Below, in pieces: positions 30,027-40,988 of a DNA stretch of 43,385 nucleotides. Location of the stretch: assembly GCA_027972325.1 (NCBI GenBank), contig JAPMOS010000240.1, forward strand, positions 1 through 43,385, written 5' to 3'. Each line of letters begins with the position of its first letter. The stretch's first letter is position 1. The position numbers were made by a program, and so were the translations under genes. The notes beneath the pieces were generated by a model. The model was not told where the DNA came from. It saw only the letters and a list, made by a program, of their open reading frames with translations, and did no database searches. This DNA comes from Paratrimastix pyriformis (lineage: Eukaryota > Preaxostyla > Paratrimastigidae).

Positions 30027-30054
30027 ATTTGCCAACCACAAAAAATTGGCAAAT
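30027..30054. terminator. Hairpin between two viral genes
   Basis: ATTTGCCAA (30027-30035) pairs with TTGGCAAAT (30046-30054); 9-bp perfect stem, 10-nt A-rich loop. It lies about 40 bp upstream of the recombinase start and just past the upstream gene's region. Several large DNA viruses end transcripts at such palindromes; that role is inferred here. Confidence 0.4.
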
Positions 30055-30140
30055 CTTGGAGACGTTTTTTAGTCATCATCGAGATCGATATTCTTCCGTC
30101 CAAAGTAGGAAGAATGAGAGCTACTCATCGGTAAGGGGGG

Positions 30141-30234
30141 GCTGTGCTCATGACTAGTCTCCGTATTCACCCGACATTCAAAGAATAATAATAATAAAAA
30201 TAAAACTGAAAATAGTCCACATCACCCCGTCGTT
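30141..30234 (+). repeat. Left inverted terminal repeat of the DIRS element
   Basis: Starts near CTCATGACTAGTCTCC and ends near CCCCGTCGTTTC. The reverse complement is at 35553-35645 with only a few differences. Confidence 0.9.
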
Positions 30235-30320
30235 TCTTCGTCGAACCCGACTGAGAAAAGCAAAAATTTTGCGTTACCACTTTTTATTGGTTTCAAGACA
30301 ACCAAGCATTACTCGTTACT

Positions 30321-31560
30321 ATGCAACAACAAGATCAACAACAAGAACAACAACAACAAGCACCACCAGCGGCGGCAGAGTCGGCTCCTTCCAAGGACCA
30401 GTTCCTTCCCACGCCGACCTTGGCAGCCGCCTTCTGGGCCTCGCCGGATGCCTTCGAGCACCCGCTTGACCCGGCCCATCCGGAAGTCTTGTCCTTTGAA
30501 GAGTCGCGCCGTCCAGAGGCCGACCCGCTGGCCTGCCTGGGCTCGGGTGTTGACGCTGAGCTGCAGCGCGCGTTCCTCAGGGACCTCGTCCCTGAGAGTT
30601 TCCTGGCCCAGCAACACCACGCCCTCCGAGACCCGGAGAAGGCCTATGTGAAGGCCATCCTCAAGCGCTTCCTCCTCTTAAGCTTTGGGAAGCCCAAGGT
30701 GCTCAACGCCCCACCCAAGAGTGCCATGCACGCACGCGGGGCCCCACAGACCTTATGGCAGCTGACGGCCGCCTGGTGTCCATGTTGGACACGGTCCAGC
30801 TCACCTCCAGGGCCTTGGCCTATGGCTACGTGGGGATCTTCGGCTCCGAGTCCGAGGACACGCAGCTGAACGCCGACCAGCTGAAGGCCGCCCTCAAGGC
30901 CGTCCAGCTCGGGTTGGTCATGCTGACGGAGCAGCTCTCCGAGGCCCGGAGCCGCCATGGAGCCCCACCTCGACGCTGCGGCCCTCCTGGCCCATGCCCT
31001 CCGCCAAGGGCCGCCGGCCGCCAAGAGCTGCTGGCCGTCAAGGGCCTCAAGCCCAAGTCTGGTGGTGGTGATGAGGAGAACGAGGACGAATCCGAGGCGG
31101 ACCAGGGAGCTGCCGCGGCTCTCAACGAGGTCTCCGAGGACCTCTTCGGTCCTGTCGAGATCAAGGGTCTGTCCCGGTCCCGACTGGTGATCACCTCGGG
31201 GGCCGCACTATTGCATGGCAAGAGTCAGTGCGAAGTGTCCAAAGTGACAGCGTCTTCACAGACCATTGTCCACCACAAACCGTTCAACAGGCTGGCACGG
31301 TTCTCCGCGAAGCGCACCGCAAGACAGCAGGCAATTGCATCTGCATCAGCGACCGGTGCCTCGGTGTCGGTGGAAACCGAAAGCAAAAGCACAGACCATG
31401 TACCAGAAGTGCATAAAAAACCTCGAACCGAACCAGCAGAGAGTGAACAGAGGCAAGCCGCAATTGCATTCGCTGAAGTCGAGAATGGCCGTGAGGCCCA
31501 GTCCGCAAAGACCCAAGTCTTGGAGGTCCATGACCTAGAATTTTTTCCAGTGGGGAGAAA
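30321..31560 (+). pseudogene. DIRS gag-like region
   Basis: Starts with a glutamine-rich stretch (MQQQDQQQEQQQQAPP) and continues with helical sequence (LQRAFLRDLVPESFLAQQHH, AYVKAILKRFLLLSFGKPK, LKAALKAVQLGLVMLTEQLS). This looks like the gag-like first protein of DIRS elements by position and composition; no sharp motif is present. Fossil. Confidence 0.5.
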
Positions 31561-31899
31561 TGAAAAACCTCACAGTGAAACAAATCCAGACCTCATTTCA
31601 AAGGCGATCGCCATTGGTGGGCCCTCTGGCGGGCCGAGTGAACCGCGAACCACACCGCTCACGTTGGCTGAGCCTACCACTACCACTCGAGGTGAAGAGT
31701 TGGGTGGAAGAGGGTCTGACCTGGCATTGGTTGGGGGACCCACCGATTGCGCCAGTGCGCATCCCGTCGCGCCGCCCGAGAATGGGCCAAACCAGCAAGA
31801 CCGAGGAGCCCCAGAACTCCCAGAAAACGGTGGGATGCACCGCACCACTGCAGAGCCCAGAAAGCCGAGCCCCTCTTATAGCAGGTTCTGGAAGGACAC

Positions 31900-32620
31900 T
31901 GGAAACGGGGGACCAGCAGCTGGCTCGCCGGAGTCCACTATTTTGGACCAGAGAGCAGAGGGAGGTCTCGGCAGTCTTGAGCGAGTATGGAACGCTCGGG
32001 GCAGTGCAGGAGTGTGGTACCAAATTGTTGTGGGAGAGTCCGATCCAAGCCCCATTCCTTGAAATGGAGGGTGGTGATCGACTTGTCCGCACTAAACAGG
32101 CGGATCGATTGCCCCCATTTCAAGATGGAGGGCTGGGGACAGCCTTCCCACTAGCCCCTCAGGGCACGTTCTTCACGAAAGTCGATCTTTCGAACGCTTA
32201 CCTGCACATGGGGTGGCACCACACCTCATCCCGTACCTGTGTTTCAGCTGGGAGGGGAGGGAACTCCAGTGGACGGCACTCCCGTTCGGCCTCTCAGTGG
32301 CCCCACGCTCGTTCACCAAACTGATCAAACAGGCGGTGAGAGTGATGCGGAGCAGGCGTCCAGGTAGTCTTCTACCTGGACGACCTCTCTCATGGCCCAG
32401 TCCCCACAGAAGGCACGCAGGGACACGATAGCAGCGATGTATTTCCTCCACCAGCTGGGGTTAACTGTGAACTGGGAGAAGACAGACCCCAACCCATCAC
32501 AGGTCGTCGAGTTCTTGGGATTCCAGCTGGACTCCAGGACGCAGACAGTGCGGGTCCCCGTGGAGAAGATGGAGGGATCAGACAGGAGTGTCGGAACCTC
32601 ATAAAAGGACAGACTGCTCG
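31900..32620 (+). pseudogene. DIRS reverse transcriptase
   Basis: Reverse transcriptase parts: FTKVDLSNAYLHMGW at about 32170 (motif A), ELQWTALPFGLSVAPRSFTK at about 32265 (typical of DIRS and gypsy-like enzymes), the YLDD region at about 32370, and GLTVNWEKTDPNPSQVVEFL at about 32460. The fingers region (DLSALNRRIDC) lies near 32080. Fossil, broken. Confidence 0.85.
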
Positions 32621-32829
32621 TCAGGGCACTGGCCCGCATCATCGGCAAGTTGTCCTCGCTCCGCCCGGCCGTCGGGGCCACTCACCTGCACACCAGGGTT
32701 GGACCGAGTGAAGTCACGTGCGGTGTGGTCACACGGCTGGGAGGGCATGGCCACCCTCGACGAGGCAGCCAAAGCGGATCTCCACTGGTGGGCCATGGTG
32801 CCCCAGGACCAGTGTCAGCAGTGCTGGAG

Positions 32830-33240
32830 GGCAGTACCCCAGCGTGGGAGCTGACCACCGACGCAAGCGCCTACGCATGGGGCGCGACGCTGCAGTCTCC
32901 ATCCCCGCAGGCGGGCAGGCCACCCCCGCAACCGATCCACGCACGGAAATCTGGGAGAAGGACTTCCTGGAGACGCAGACATTCTCCTCGGTGAATCGCC
33001 TCGAGCTGGAGGCGGGCATCAGGGCGGTAGCTCTCCTCCACAGCCACTTGCAGGGCCAGACGGTCCAGTGGCGCTCGGACAACAAGGTAGTTGTTGCCTG
33101 CGTGGGAAGTGGAAGGGGAAGAGCGTGGACATGACCGAGGGCACCCAGAAACTGCACAACCTCTGTCAGCAGTGGGACATCACTCTCTCCCAGAGTATCT
33201 TCCGGGGAAGACAACGGGTGGCGGACCAGCTCTCCAGAGA
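32830..33240 (+). pseudogene. DIRS RNase H domain
   Basis: ELTTDASAYAWGATL (first Asp), VNRLELEAGIRAVALLHSHL (Glu) and VQWRSDNKVVVACVG (second Asp) in order, directly after the reverse transcriptase, then a stretch ending QLSREVEREDWML. Fossil, broken. Confidence 0.8.
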
Positions 33241-33720
33241 GGTCGAGCGCGAGGATTGGATGCTCAATCCGGCGATCTTCCAGCTGGTCACGAACCTGCG
33301 CTTCCGCCCTGGTGGACGGCTTCGCCTCAGCGCGCAACCACCTGTTGCCAAGGTGGTGGAGTTGGGTCCTCGAGCCGGGTTGCTCGGGGGTGGATTTCTT
33401 CCACCAGCCCCTCCGGGGGCTGCCCTTGTGGCTCAATCCGCCCTTCTCCATGATCGGGAGGGTGCTGGCAGCTCTACGGGATCAGAGAGGGAAGCATTAG
33501 TCCTGATACCAGAGTGGGACACGGCCCCATGGTGGCCAATGGCCCAGGGGATGCAGATCTCACCCCTGGCGCTCCCTCGGGTGGACTGCCTCTTCCTCCC
33601 GGGCCGCACCCGGAACCAGACCCCAGTGGGGCCACCCAGATGGCAGAGCAGAGTGATTCATGTCAGCGGGGCTGGCGAGGAGTCGCGACAGCGAGGCAGA
33701 CGTGGGGAGAAGCATCAGCT
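33240..33720 (+). pseudogene. DIRS adenine-methyltransferase-like domain
   Basis: WMLNPAIFQLV, then a stretch like FASARNHLLPRWWSW, then LPLWLNPPFSMIGRVLAAL with the NPPF motif of N6-adenine methyltransferases, then ALVLIPEWDTAPWWPM. A Dam-like domain at this place is a known trait of DIRS elements. Fossil, broken. Confidence 0.75.
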
Positions 33721-33769
33721 GGACCTGTCGTTATTGACCTCGTGGGACTCACCCCCACCAACTGAGTGA

Positions 33770-34735
33770 GGCAGCCCGGCAGCTCATCGCTCACTCGGTC
33801 GAGAGCAAGACTCAGAGAAACTACGATACGGCCGTTGCCCCGTTTGCTGCCACTTGGGAAAAATGAGCGGGAGATCTTGCAAGCGACGGACACAGACCTG
33901 GCAAACTTCCTCGCGGAAGGTAGCAAGAAATGGGCGCCCAGCACCGCGATGAAAAAGATCCGCCATTGCTCGCTACTTCCTCCTCCACGGGAGGCCTGAT
34001 CCAGGCACCTCAGCCACAGTGAAGGCCGTTTTGACGGGGATGGAGAAGACAAAGCCAGTGTCAGTCAGGAAGGGAACCTTCGACACGGACCTCATCTGGC
34101 GCCATCTCAGATCACTTGGGACAAATTCCAAGCTGGACCATCGCGACCTTCTGGGAAAAATTGTCCTGTTGGGCGAGCCCTCGGACTGAGAGCGGCGGAC
34201 CTCAACACCGCACGGTTGGAGGACCTTCGCCTCATTGATGGCGACCACATGTGCGAACTCAAAGTCCTGCCCAAGGAAAGGAGAAAGAAGGAATGGGTCA
34301 TGCAAAAATGGGAGGAAACGAGGCTGACCCACTGCTCTGTTTTCACTGCGCGGTGATTGAATTGAATGACCGCCGTCCAGAGCGGTGCACCCCAGCTCTG
34401 ATGTGGAAGCTCAAGAATGGGGAAAAATGCACAACAACATGGTTGTTGTCTTGTGGCAAGCGGCTGATGCTGGCCGCAGGCTTGGGCAAAGAGTGGGGCC
34501 ACACTCTGTCAGGGCCGCTGCGGCCTCGAAGGCAGCGTCGACTGGGCTTGACGGGGGCTGTGTCTGCACAGTTTCGGTGGTCGCGCAAGGGTGCGACACT
34601 CACCAAACATTATCTCCACCAGTCGGTTGGCACTGCAAAGGCTTTGGCTTCGGCAGTTTTCGGGCCAGATGCTGCCGGGCTCGATCGAAATAGAATGAGG
34701 ACCCAGGTCGGCATTTCCTTTCAATTGTCATGAGC
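33770..34735 (+). pseudogene. DIRS tyrosine recombinase
   Basis: Follows the methyltransferase-like domain. N-terminal part SVESKTQRNYDTAVAPF is typical of the core-binding domain; the C-terminal part has FRWSRKGATLTKHYLHQSVG with the likely catalytic Tyr. This enzyme replaces the integrase in DIRS elements. Fossil, broken. Confidence 0.7.
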
Positions 34736-34835
34736 ACAGCCCCTTACCGATGAGTAGCTCTCATTCTTCCTACTTTGGACGGAAGATGGATGAGCTACAA
34801 AGGGGGGCTGTGCTCATCACTCCTCACCGCAATGT
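34730..34835. repeat. Internal complementary region of the DIRS element
   Basis: The left half (TGAGCACAGCCCCTTACCGA onwards) is the reverse complement of the element's outer left end at about 30098-30151. The right half (ATGGATGAGCTACAAAGGGG) is the reverse complement of the outer right end at about 35640-35672. This is the arrangement that DIRS elements use to make a circular intermediate. Confidence 0.85.
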
Positions 34836-35039
34836 GATGTCGACCAGGTCCTCTTTGGCTCCAGCCTTGTTGTCGTGTATTTTGCTGACACCAAGGCTGA
34901 TAGTTTTCGCACGCAACTCCATGGGAGTAGTGCGGTCAAGTTCGATGATCTCGGGGTGCTATGAGCACCGGGAGGTCTCATCTTTTCACTTTGTTTCCCT
35001 CTCTTCGCTGTCCCTTTTTCCTTTGTCTTCCTCGTGCCT

Positions 35040-35360
35040 GGCCCTTTGTCTTCCCCGCAGAGCGCATCGCGGGCAACAAGGCGGCCGCGGCTCTGTTCAA
35101 GGCGGCCAACTTGGGCGTCCCCTCCCTGGCGGGCCGCAAGCACCAACGCGGTTTCTTCCAGCGTGGTCGCGGCTCGGCTCCTGCGTCCGGCTTCTCTTCC
35201 GGCGGCCAGCACCAGCCCTCTTCTGGTTTCTCTGGCCGTCCTTACCGGTTCGCGCGCTTCAGGGTTTCTCCCGGCCCGGGCCTGCTGCGGGGCGCCTCCA
35301 GCGGCCTCCACTCCTGCGCCGCAGCGGCAGCAGAAGTTCCAGCGGCCGCGCCGCTAAGCC
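35040..35360 (+). other. Arginine-glycine-rich segment near the right end of the DIRS element
   Basis: The plus strand reads AERIAGNKAAAALFKAANLG, then RGFFQRGRGSAPASGF, then GRPYRFARF. This RG-rich composition resembles the tail of a DIRS gag protein, but it lies after the recombinase, not in the gag region. It is preceded by CTTCCCCGCAG, a possible 3' splice site. Nature uncertain. Confidence 0.35.
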
Positions 35361-35552
35361 GATGGAGGTGGTTTTCCTTTGTGACCTCGTTCTGGCTTTT
35401 TCCTCTTCTTAACTTCGTGCTGGATTTCGCGTGGTAGGTCTTCTCACCTCAACCTCGCGGTCCTTTCCGTGGTCTTTCCTTCTTTGCTGACTTTTTCCTA
35501 CTTATATGTTAGTTCCCCACCCTTCCCATCCCATTTTGGATTGGATTCGACT

Positions 35553-35645
35553 CGAAACGACGGGGTGATGTGGACTATTTTCAGTTTTATTTTATTATTA
35601 TTATTCTTTGAATGTCGGGTGAATACGGAGACTAGTCATGAGCAG
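35553..35645 (-). repeat. Right inverted terminal repeat of the DIRS element
   Basis: Begins GAAACGACGGGG and ends GGAGACTAGTCATGAG; partner of 30141-30234. The outer extensions on both sides are copied in the internal complementary region. Confidence 0.9.
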
Positions 35646-35679
35646 CCCCTTTGTAGCTCATCCATCCGTCCCTTGTAAG

Positions 35680-36793
35680 TGTATCGTGGCCTTGGCGGGG
35701 CCATCGGTATAGGAGGCGGAGGTGGAGTTACCAGCCGGGGCATTGCTCGCCTGGCGCGTCCCGGTGCGGCCGGAAGCGATGCCAGCTCGTCCCACTCATC
35801 GGCTCGAACGGGGGGTAAAATTGCGACCGTCGACGGGGCCGGCCCAACAGAAAGGAGAGAAGGGAATGAAGACCGGGAAGGCGTTGCTGTCGCATCCCCA
35901 AGAACCACAACGCTGCCCGCCGGTTGGGATCTCCGGGCCGCACCATATTGAGCAGCAAGCATCGCCTCTTCATCCAGAGCGTTCTGGGCGAATTTCTGCG
36001 GATTTTCGGTGCGATACGCAGAATATGTACCCCGAAGGTAATTCTGGGCCGTAGTGGGACGCCTGGCTCGAGGGTTTGGACCTAAAGCTTTCCGTCGCTC
36101 CATATACTCCTTGTAGATCGCCCTCTTCTCAATATCCGTCTTGCCAGGCTGACTGTAGAGTTCACTGTAGCGAGCCTTCAAGGGAATGACTTTCGCATCG
36201 TATGATGCTAGAGCGGCGGAGCGTTGCGCCCGAAGCGGTGCAGTTTTGGCCCGTTCAGCCTGCTTGGCTCTCTTCCGCTCCTCGGCACGGTATTTGCGGT
36301 ACGCGTCAGGCTCCATCCCGTGGCGTTGAGCGGTCCAATACGCTCGGGAAATTTCTTGCATCGCCCGCATGGCCGCCACTTTATCCTTAGTGGAATCATA
36401 GACGCGATGATAGGCCGCGCTCATCTGCTGCCGTACTTCTGGCGGATACCGCGGGGGAGCTTCTGCGCGTTTTTGCGCGCGGGCCAAGGCCATTGTTCGG
36501 GCAATCAGTTCTTGCTCGACCTCTCTTCGTGTCACTTCCTGATCGGGAGTCCAAGCTGCTTGATAGTAAAGCCTTGCTGCGGTATCAAACCGCTTCGATG
36601 CCGCTACGACTCGACCGTAGGCGCCTCCATCATGATGAGTCCGATTTCCCTGAGGCCGCTTTGGAGCCGCCAGATCGAGAGGATTGAACCTGGACGGTTT
36701 GACCTTCCGGCCAGCGCCAGCAACTTTTGGTTTCGGCGGCTGATAAAGAACTGCTCCTGTGAGTGATCTCAGCATCCTGAGTTTTACTGCCAT
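35680..36793 (-). CDS. Virus-like element: unknown basic, helical protein, ended by the DIRS insertion
   Basis: About 370 codons. The start at 36793 (MAVKLRMLRSLTGAVLYQPP) is preferred over the longer frame from 36823 because the shared T-run promoter motif lies just before it; MLRSLTGAV, six codons on, is an alternative. The N-terminus is basic and proline-rich. The middle is a long run of charged helices (ERKRAKQAERAKTAPLRAQR, AIYKEYMERRKALGPNPRAR), and the C-terminus is proline-rich (PRLVTPPPPPIPMAPPRPRY). I do not recognise the family; a structural or DNA-binding virion protein is plausible from composition and place. The DIRS element sits at its 3' end. Confidence 0.55.
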
Positions 36794-36804
36794 GAAAAAA
36801 TAGG
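36794..36804 (-). promoter_or_regulatory. Viral T-run promoter motif before the 36793 start
   Basis: Minus strand CCTATTTTTTC directly before ATGG. Same CTATTTTT core as at 37767 and 40945, but with only one base to the first ATG. Confidence 0.45.
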
Positions 36805-36835
36805 ACGCAACCAACAACGGCAAAACTGGTCACTT

Positions 36836-37766
36836 TTACAGAGACGTATCACCTTGGCCACGTAGATCGCTCACCTTGGCAATACTCACCAATTTGGCGA
36901 GCACTGTATCCTTGTTGATGCTTGAACCCTTGAAGCTGGTCAAGACGTTGCTAACAATCGCCATCACGTCCGCAGCCCCATTGAGAGCACTGGTATCGAT
37001 GTTCAGCGCAATATCCACCGTGCGCCGCACCAGGCCTTCCCTGTCGCCCTTGATCACAAACGCATCAAACCAATCAAAGAACTCATACACCACGTTACGA
37101 TACTTGAGGTTCAGATCAAGCAAGCTGTAGATATCCTTCGACACCACGGTATCACGGAGCAGCGTGAACTTGAGAGACTCCATCTTGTCGCACTGGAGTT
37201 TCGCAGCGAGCACCATCACGTACTTGTCCCACTCAACCGCGAACTGGCTGGTAGCATTTCGGTACGATCGGTTGAAGCATGCGGCCTCATGAGAGTTGAT
37301 ATAGTCGCGTACCTTGTTGATCTGGCGCGTGAAGCCGCTGCCGTCCGACACCGACTGGAGTTGCCCTTCCGAAAGCGCCATTCCGTAGCAGCGCAGCTCC
37401 TCTACCATCTCGAGCTCGCGCTTTGTGTCCACGTCCTCACTCCAACGCAGCGTGTCGCCGTTCAGAAGGGGAAGATGTATCGATCGAACTTGAGTGAGCT
37501 ACGCATGATCTTACTTGACGCGAGAAGCGGCACTTGACGTTGCCACGAAGCCTTGATGTTGCGCTTCACCTTGTCCGCAAACTCAATCTCCACGATCTCG
37601 TCTGTGGGTTCCACGGGTGGATTGGAACGCCGGCCGGATCGACGGCAAGCGTGGGAGGGGGTGGCACGTTCACTGGTTCCATCACCGTCGCAGCAGCGGA
37701 ACGCGCCTGAAGATCTGCTTGGAGTGCTTTGACTTGAGCAGAGATTGCTTGTGTTGGTACAGCCAT
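36836..37766 (-). pseudogene. Virus-like element: unknown protein between fibre and basic-protein genes
   Basis: The region starts at MAVPTQAISAQVKALQADLQ (37766), preceded by the shared T-run and AAATGG motif. A helical N-terminus is followed by a proline-rich linker. The later part (37432-36836) is helical (VEELRCYGMALSEGQLQSVS, KYRNVVYEFFDWFDAFVIKG, DVMAIVSNVLTSFKG) and ends at SDLRGQGDTSL. No family recognised. The start, spacing and promoter motif indicate a virion-type gene co-expressed with its neighbours. Fossil: broken, about two breaks. Confidence 0.5.
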
Positions 37767-40700
37767 TTCGACTTGGAAAAATAGACACAGGCGAGCAACC
37801 GAAAAATGGCACGCTTTACCACCTTTGACTTCACCAGCTCAAGCAGCGCCGCCATGCCGGAGCGCAGGTCATCAACTTGAGCTTGTAGCGAGACAATAGT
37901 GGCGTGCTGTTTCTGGATCTCGTTCAGCAGCATGAACGGCAACTTGTGATCGTAAAGGCCCTCCACTTCGCCGTCCTTCATACGTACGAGATCGGGACAC
38001 ACGGTCACGGCTTCATCGGCAATCAAACCATAACACTTCGCGCCGGATGGATCGCTCCTATACCGGAAGTTAACCGGCCGCAGCCGATATAACGAGGACG
38101 TGTCTTCCATGTTGACGATATCGGTCTTGTACTTGGCAGCTGACCCAGGCAGGCCAATCTTACCGTCGTTGTCGATACGGAGGTCCAGGCCATCCGTATC
38201 CAGCGTTGTCTGGCGTGCGACAGGTAGTGAAACTTGGTCTTGTTGAGCTTGATAACGTCGACGCCTTCTGCGCGTAAGAAGATGCTGGGGTTGCTTGAGT
38301 TGGCTGCGTATATCGCACCTGATACATCGGCCGAGATCACCACTACGTTCTGGTCGGACTGCATGGTGAGAGCATTCGCGTTCGCGACAGTGGCAATGCG
38401 CGCTTCCGAACCGTTGACGGTGAGAGTCCCATTCACGTACGTGTTGCCGGTAAGCGCGTTAACTGCAAACTGCGGCACTGCTGTCGTTCCAGATGTTCCG
38501 CTTGTCGACTCATAAACGAACCCCGCCGAGTCAGCGTTGTATGTGCTAAGATGGATTGCGGGACCACTCAAACCGATCTGGCTGCAACCGGGCGCATAGA
38601 TGTTAGTGTTCAGTGCGGTAGCGCCAACAGCTGAGTAATACATCCCCCAGTTTGGGTCTGTGCCGTTCATAACCAGCCGCAACGTACTTCCAACAGGTCC
38701 AGTAACTTTATGGAAGCCGCATGATCCGTCACCAGCGCGGAGGGCATAGGTATTTATCGCCGAGTTGACCGAAGCAGTGCGTGCGACGACAAGACCCGTA
38801 GAATCGGTCCCCAGCAAGCTCGCGGAGGTCGTCCCACCAACGGTGAGCGACCCACCAAGGATGTGATTTCCACGCGAGTATGACGCACCGGACGTATTCA
38901 CGGCAAAGTTGACGACGCCACTGTTATCCTCAACGATTAGGCCCGTCCCTGCGGTTGAGGTTCCTGTCTTGAGCCGCAAGCAGTTTCCCGTTAGTGTGAG
39001 TGGCGCACAGGAAGGCGGAGTGCCCACGCCATCAAGACCAGATCCCGCCGTCGAGCCTCCCCAGTACACCCCACACGTTGTGTTCGAGCCGCTCAGAAGC
39101 AACTTGAGGTTTCCCGTCGCCGCAACCGAGGGTACAGTGAGGGCACCACCGATCGTCGCCGCGCCGCTGGTTGAGAGTGTGGTGAAGGCGCTCGCGCCAG
39201 TTGCATCAGGCAGCACGATGCTGGAGTTGGTTGCCGTAGCTGAACCGGTGGTCATGCTGAGTACTCCATCTGCCGCACGCGATACAAACCCTGTCGTGTA
39301 GCCACCGTACGTGAGCTTGAGTGCGCTGCTCATTGTGGTGTAGGACTCGGACGCGATGGAGTTAATCACGAGGGCGCGCGTCGCATCAGGCCTAAATATC
39401 TTGCCGATGCCACCATTGATGCTGAACATGGAATCGCTGAGATCGTTCATCGTGAGGACCAGCTTCTCGCGCGTCGGAGCACTCGGTGGACGGATTGGAT
39501 AGGTTGAGGCCACTACGCTCGTCGCATTCTGAAGGATGACCCACATGAACGGCACGACGTGAAGCATGGCAAGAGACCCAACGAACTGGATGCTTGTCGC
39601 CCGGTTATCAATGGAGATGGCCGCTTCGGGCGCGGAAGTGAACGTGTTAGGACTCAGTATATCAACTACGATTGGACCCGCCGCACAGGGCATCAACCCG
39701 AGCAGATGTACGCTGTAGTTTGTGCTTTGCGCGCCGGAACTCGTCCGAGCTATGATGCTGGTGCTAATCTGCGGCACGCTCCAAACACCGCCGGTGAACG
39801 CAAAGTTGTGGATCTCGGTAACGTTAGTGATTGCCGCAGACTTGATTGTGATGCCGCGGTACGAAAGGGTATACGGCGAGAGCGCGAGTTGCGTTCCCGT
39901 TAGCGTGGCCGCAAAGTCGGGCGAGAGCGTCGTCCCTACTGCGTGATCTAGCGCGGTCATACAGAGAGGGCTCGTATCAACCGTTGTAAGGTAGTCGTTC
40001 GTCACGTAGCTCCGCGCCGCCGTGTGTAGGAAGGTGAGCAGCACGACATTGCCCGTCCATATCGAATCAGAATCATCACCGGTAACAGCGAGAGCCCCAT
40101 CACTTCCAACTGTGAGATGCGTTGGAGTGCCGACGGTTGTATCCGTATTCAGTACAGCAGGGACCCACGCGAAACGCTTGCCGGCAACCCATCCTGTGCC
40201 GCTCTCAACAGCGAGGTGATAAGATGCGTCGAACGCATAACCTGGCGTGTTGTCGAACGCTTCAAAGCCGGTGCGATCGCGATTGGCTACAACAGTGATG
40301 GCGCCATTCGTGCTATAAACGTCTCCCGAAGCAAGCCCGCTCAGTCTCAGAGTTTGCGCGGTGAGGTTGCCTCCGCGCACTGTAACGCCGTTCAAGTTCA
40401 GGTCAGTAAGAGAAGGTGTTGCTGTCTCCACGGTAGCAGTCACGAGCTTTGTTGCATTCACCATCCCATCACGCATCGTCACGCCATCCACACTCACGCC
40501 ATGGTCGGCCGTACGTTCAGAAACCGTGTCCGCAACAAGCGATCCCGATGCGTTGAGCACCGCTGCATTGATTGTACCATTTGATGTTCGCTTCACGACC
40601 GTACCCGACGAGGCCGCTTCGTCGTACGTGAGATCGGCAACCCATTTCCCCAAGACCATGTCGTAACGCATCAGCCGCCTATCCGTCGTGTCGTCTGCCG

Positions 40701-40944
40701 CAATTGAGACGTCGGTGAGTTGCCGCAGCTTGAGGTCCATTGTTGGTGCTTGTGAGAGCGCGACGTTACCATGAAACACAACATCGCCCACAAAGTCCGA
40801 CGCGCCCGTAACGGAAAGTGATGACGTGATAGCACCTGTTGGAAACTTGACCGGGTTGTTGCTACTGGTTGTGATTTGCGCAGTTGATGCTCCAGGGCAG
40901 AGAACGAGCTGCGCAGCTTGAATACTAGTACTTGAGTCAGCCAT
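37682..40944 (-). pseudogene. Virus-like element: fibre-like protein with S74 intramolecular chaperone tail
   Basis: A long protein beginning MADSSTSIQAAQLVLCPG. Its shaft (40944 to about 38200) is rich in Thr, Ser, Gly, Ala and Val with repeated beta-strand patterns (GSLTVGGTTSASLLG, LTVNGSEARIATVANANALT), as in trimeric phage and viral fibres. The tail, at 38110-37830, is a clear peptidase S74 domain: SLYRLRPVNFRYRSDPSGAK, YGLIADEAVTVCPDLV, then LLNEIQKQHATIVSLQAQVD (coiled coil). S74 domains trimerise the fibre and then cut themselves off. A role in host attachment follows from the family. The promoter motif precedes the start. Fossil: broken, about one or two breaks. Confidence 0.8.
37767..37786 (-). 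promoter_or_regulatory. Viral T-run promoter motif before the 37766 start
   Basis: Minus strand TCTATTTTT, then 10 bases (CCAAGTCGAA), then ATGG. Confidence 0.55.
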
Positions 40945-40968
40945 TTAGCGACGACAAAAAAATAGGTG
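40945..40968 (-). promoter_or_regulatory. Viral T-run promoter motif before the fibre gene
   Basis: Minus strand CCTATTTTTTT, then 11 bases (GTCGTCGCTAA), then ATGG. Confidence 0.55.
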
Positions 40969-40988
40969 GCTTCGCGACACTGTACCGT

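Larger units (their letters stand above)
30095..35672 (+). mobile_element. DIRS-type tyrosine-recombinase retrotransposon, fossil, nested in the virus-like element
   Basis: About 5.6 kb. Parts in order on the plus strand: gag-like region, reverse transcriptase, RNase H, adenine-methyltransferase-like domain and tyrosine recombinase. The ends are inverted repeats, not long direct repeats (left about 30141-30234, right about 35553-35645). A segment at 34730-34835 is complementary to both outer ends, the internal complementary region typical of DIRS1. It is inserted at the 3' end of a structural gene of the virus-like element. The inverted ends are nearly identical, which points to a fairly young insertion. 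The coding part is broken, with several breaks. Confidence 0.9.

Noticed and set aside
37682-40944. Bacterial or prophage contamination suggested by the S74 tail
   Set aside because: Neighbours on both sides share promoter motif and strand, and a eukaryotic DIRS element sits in the same block.
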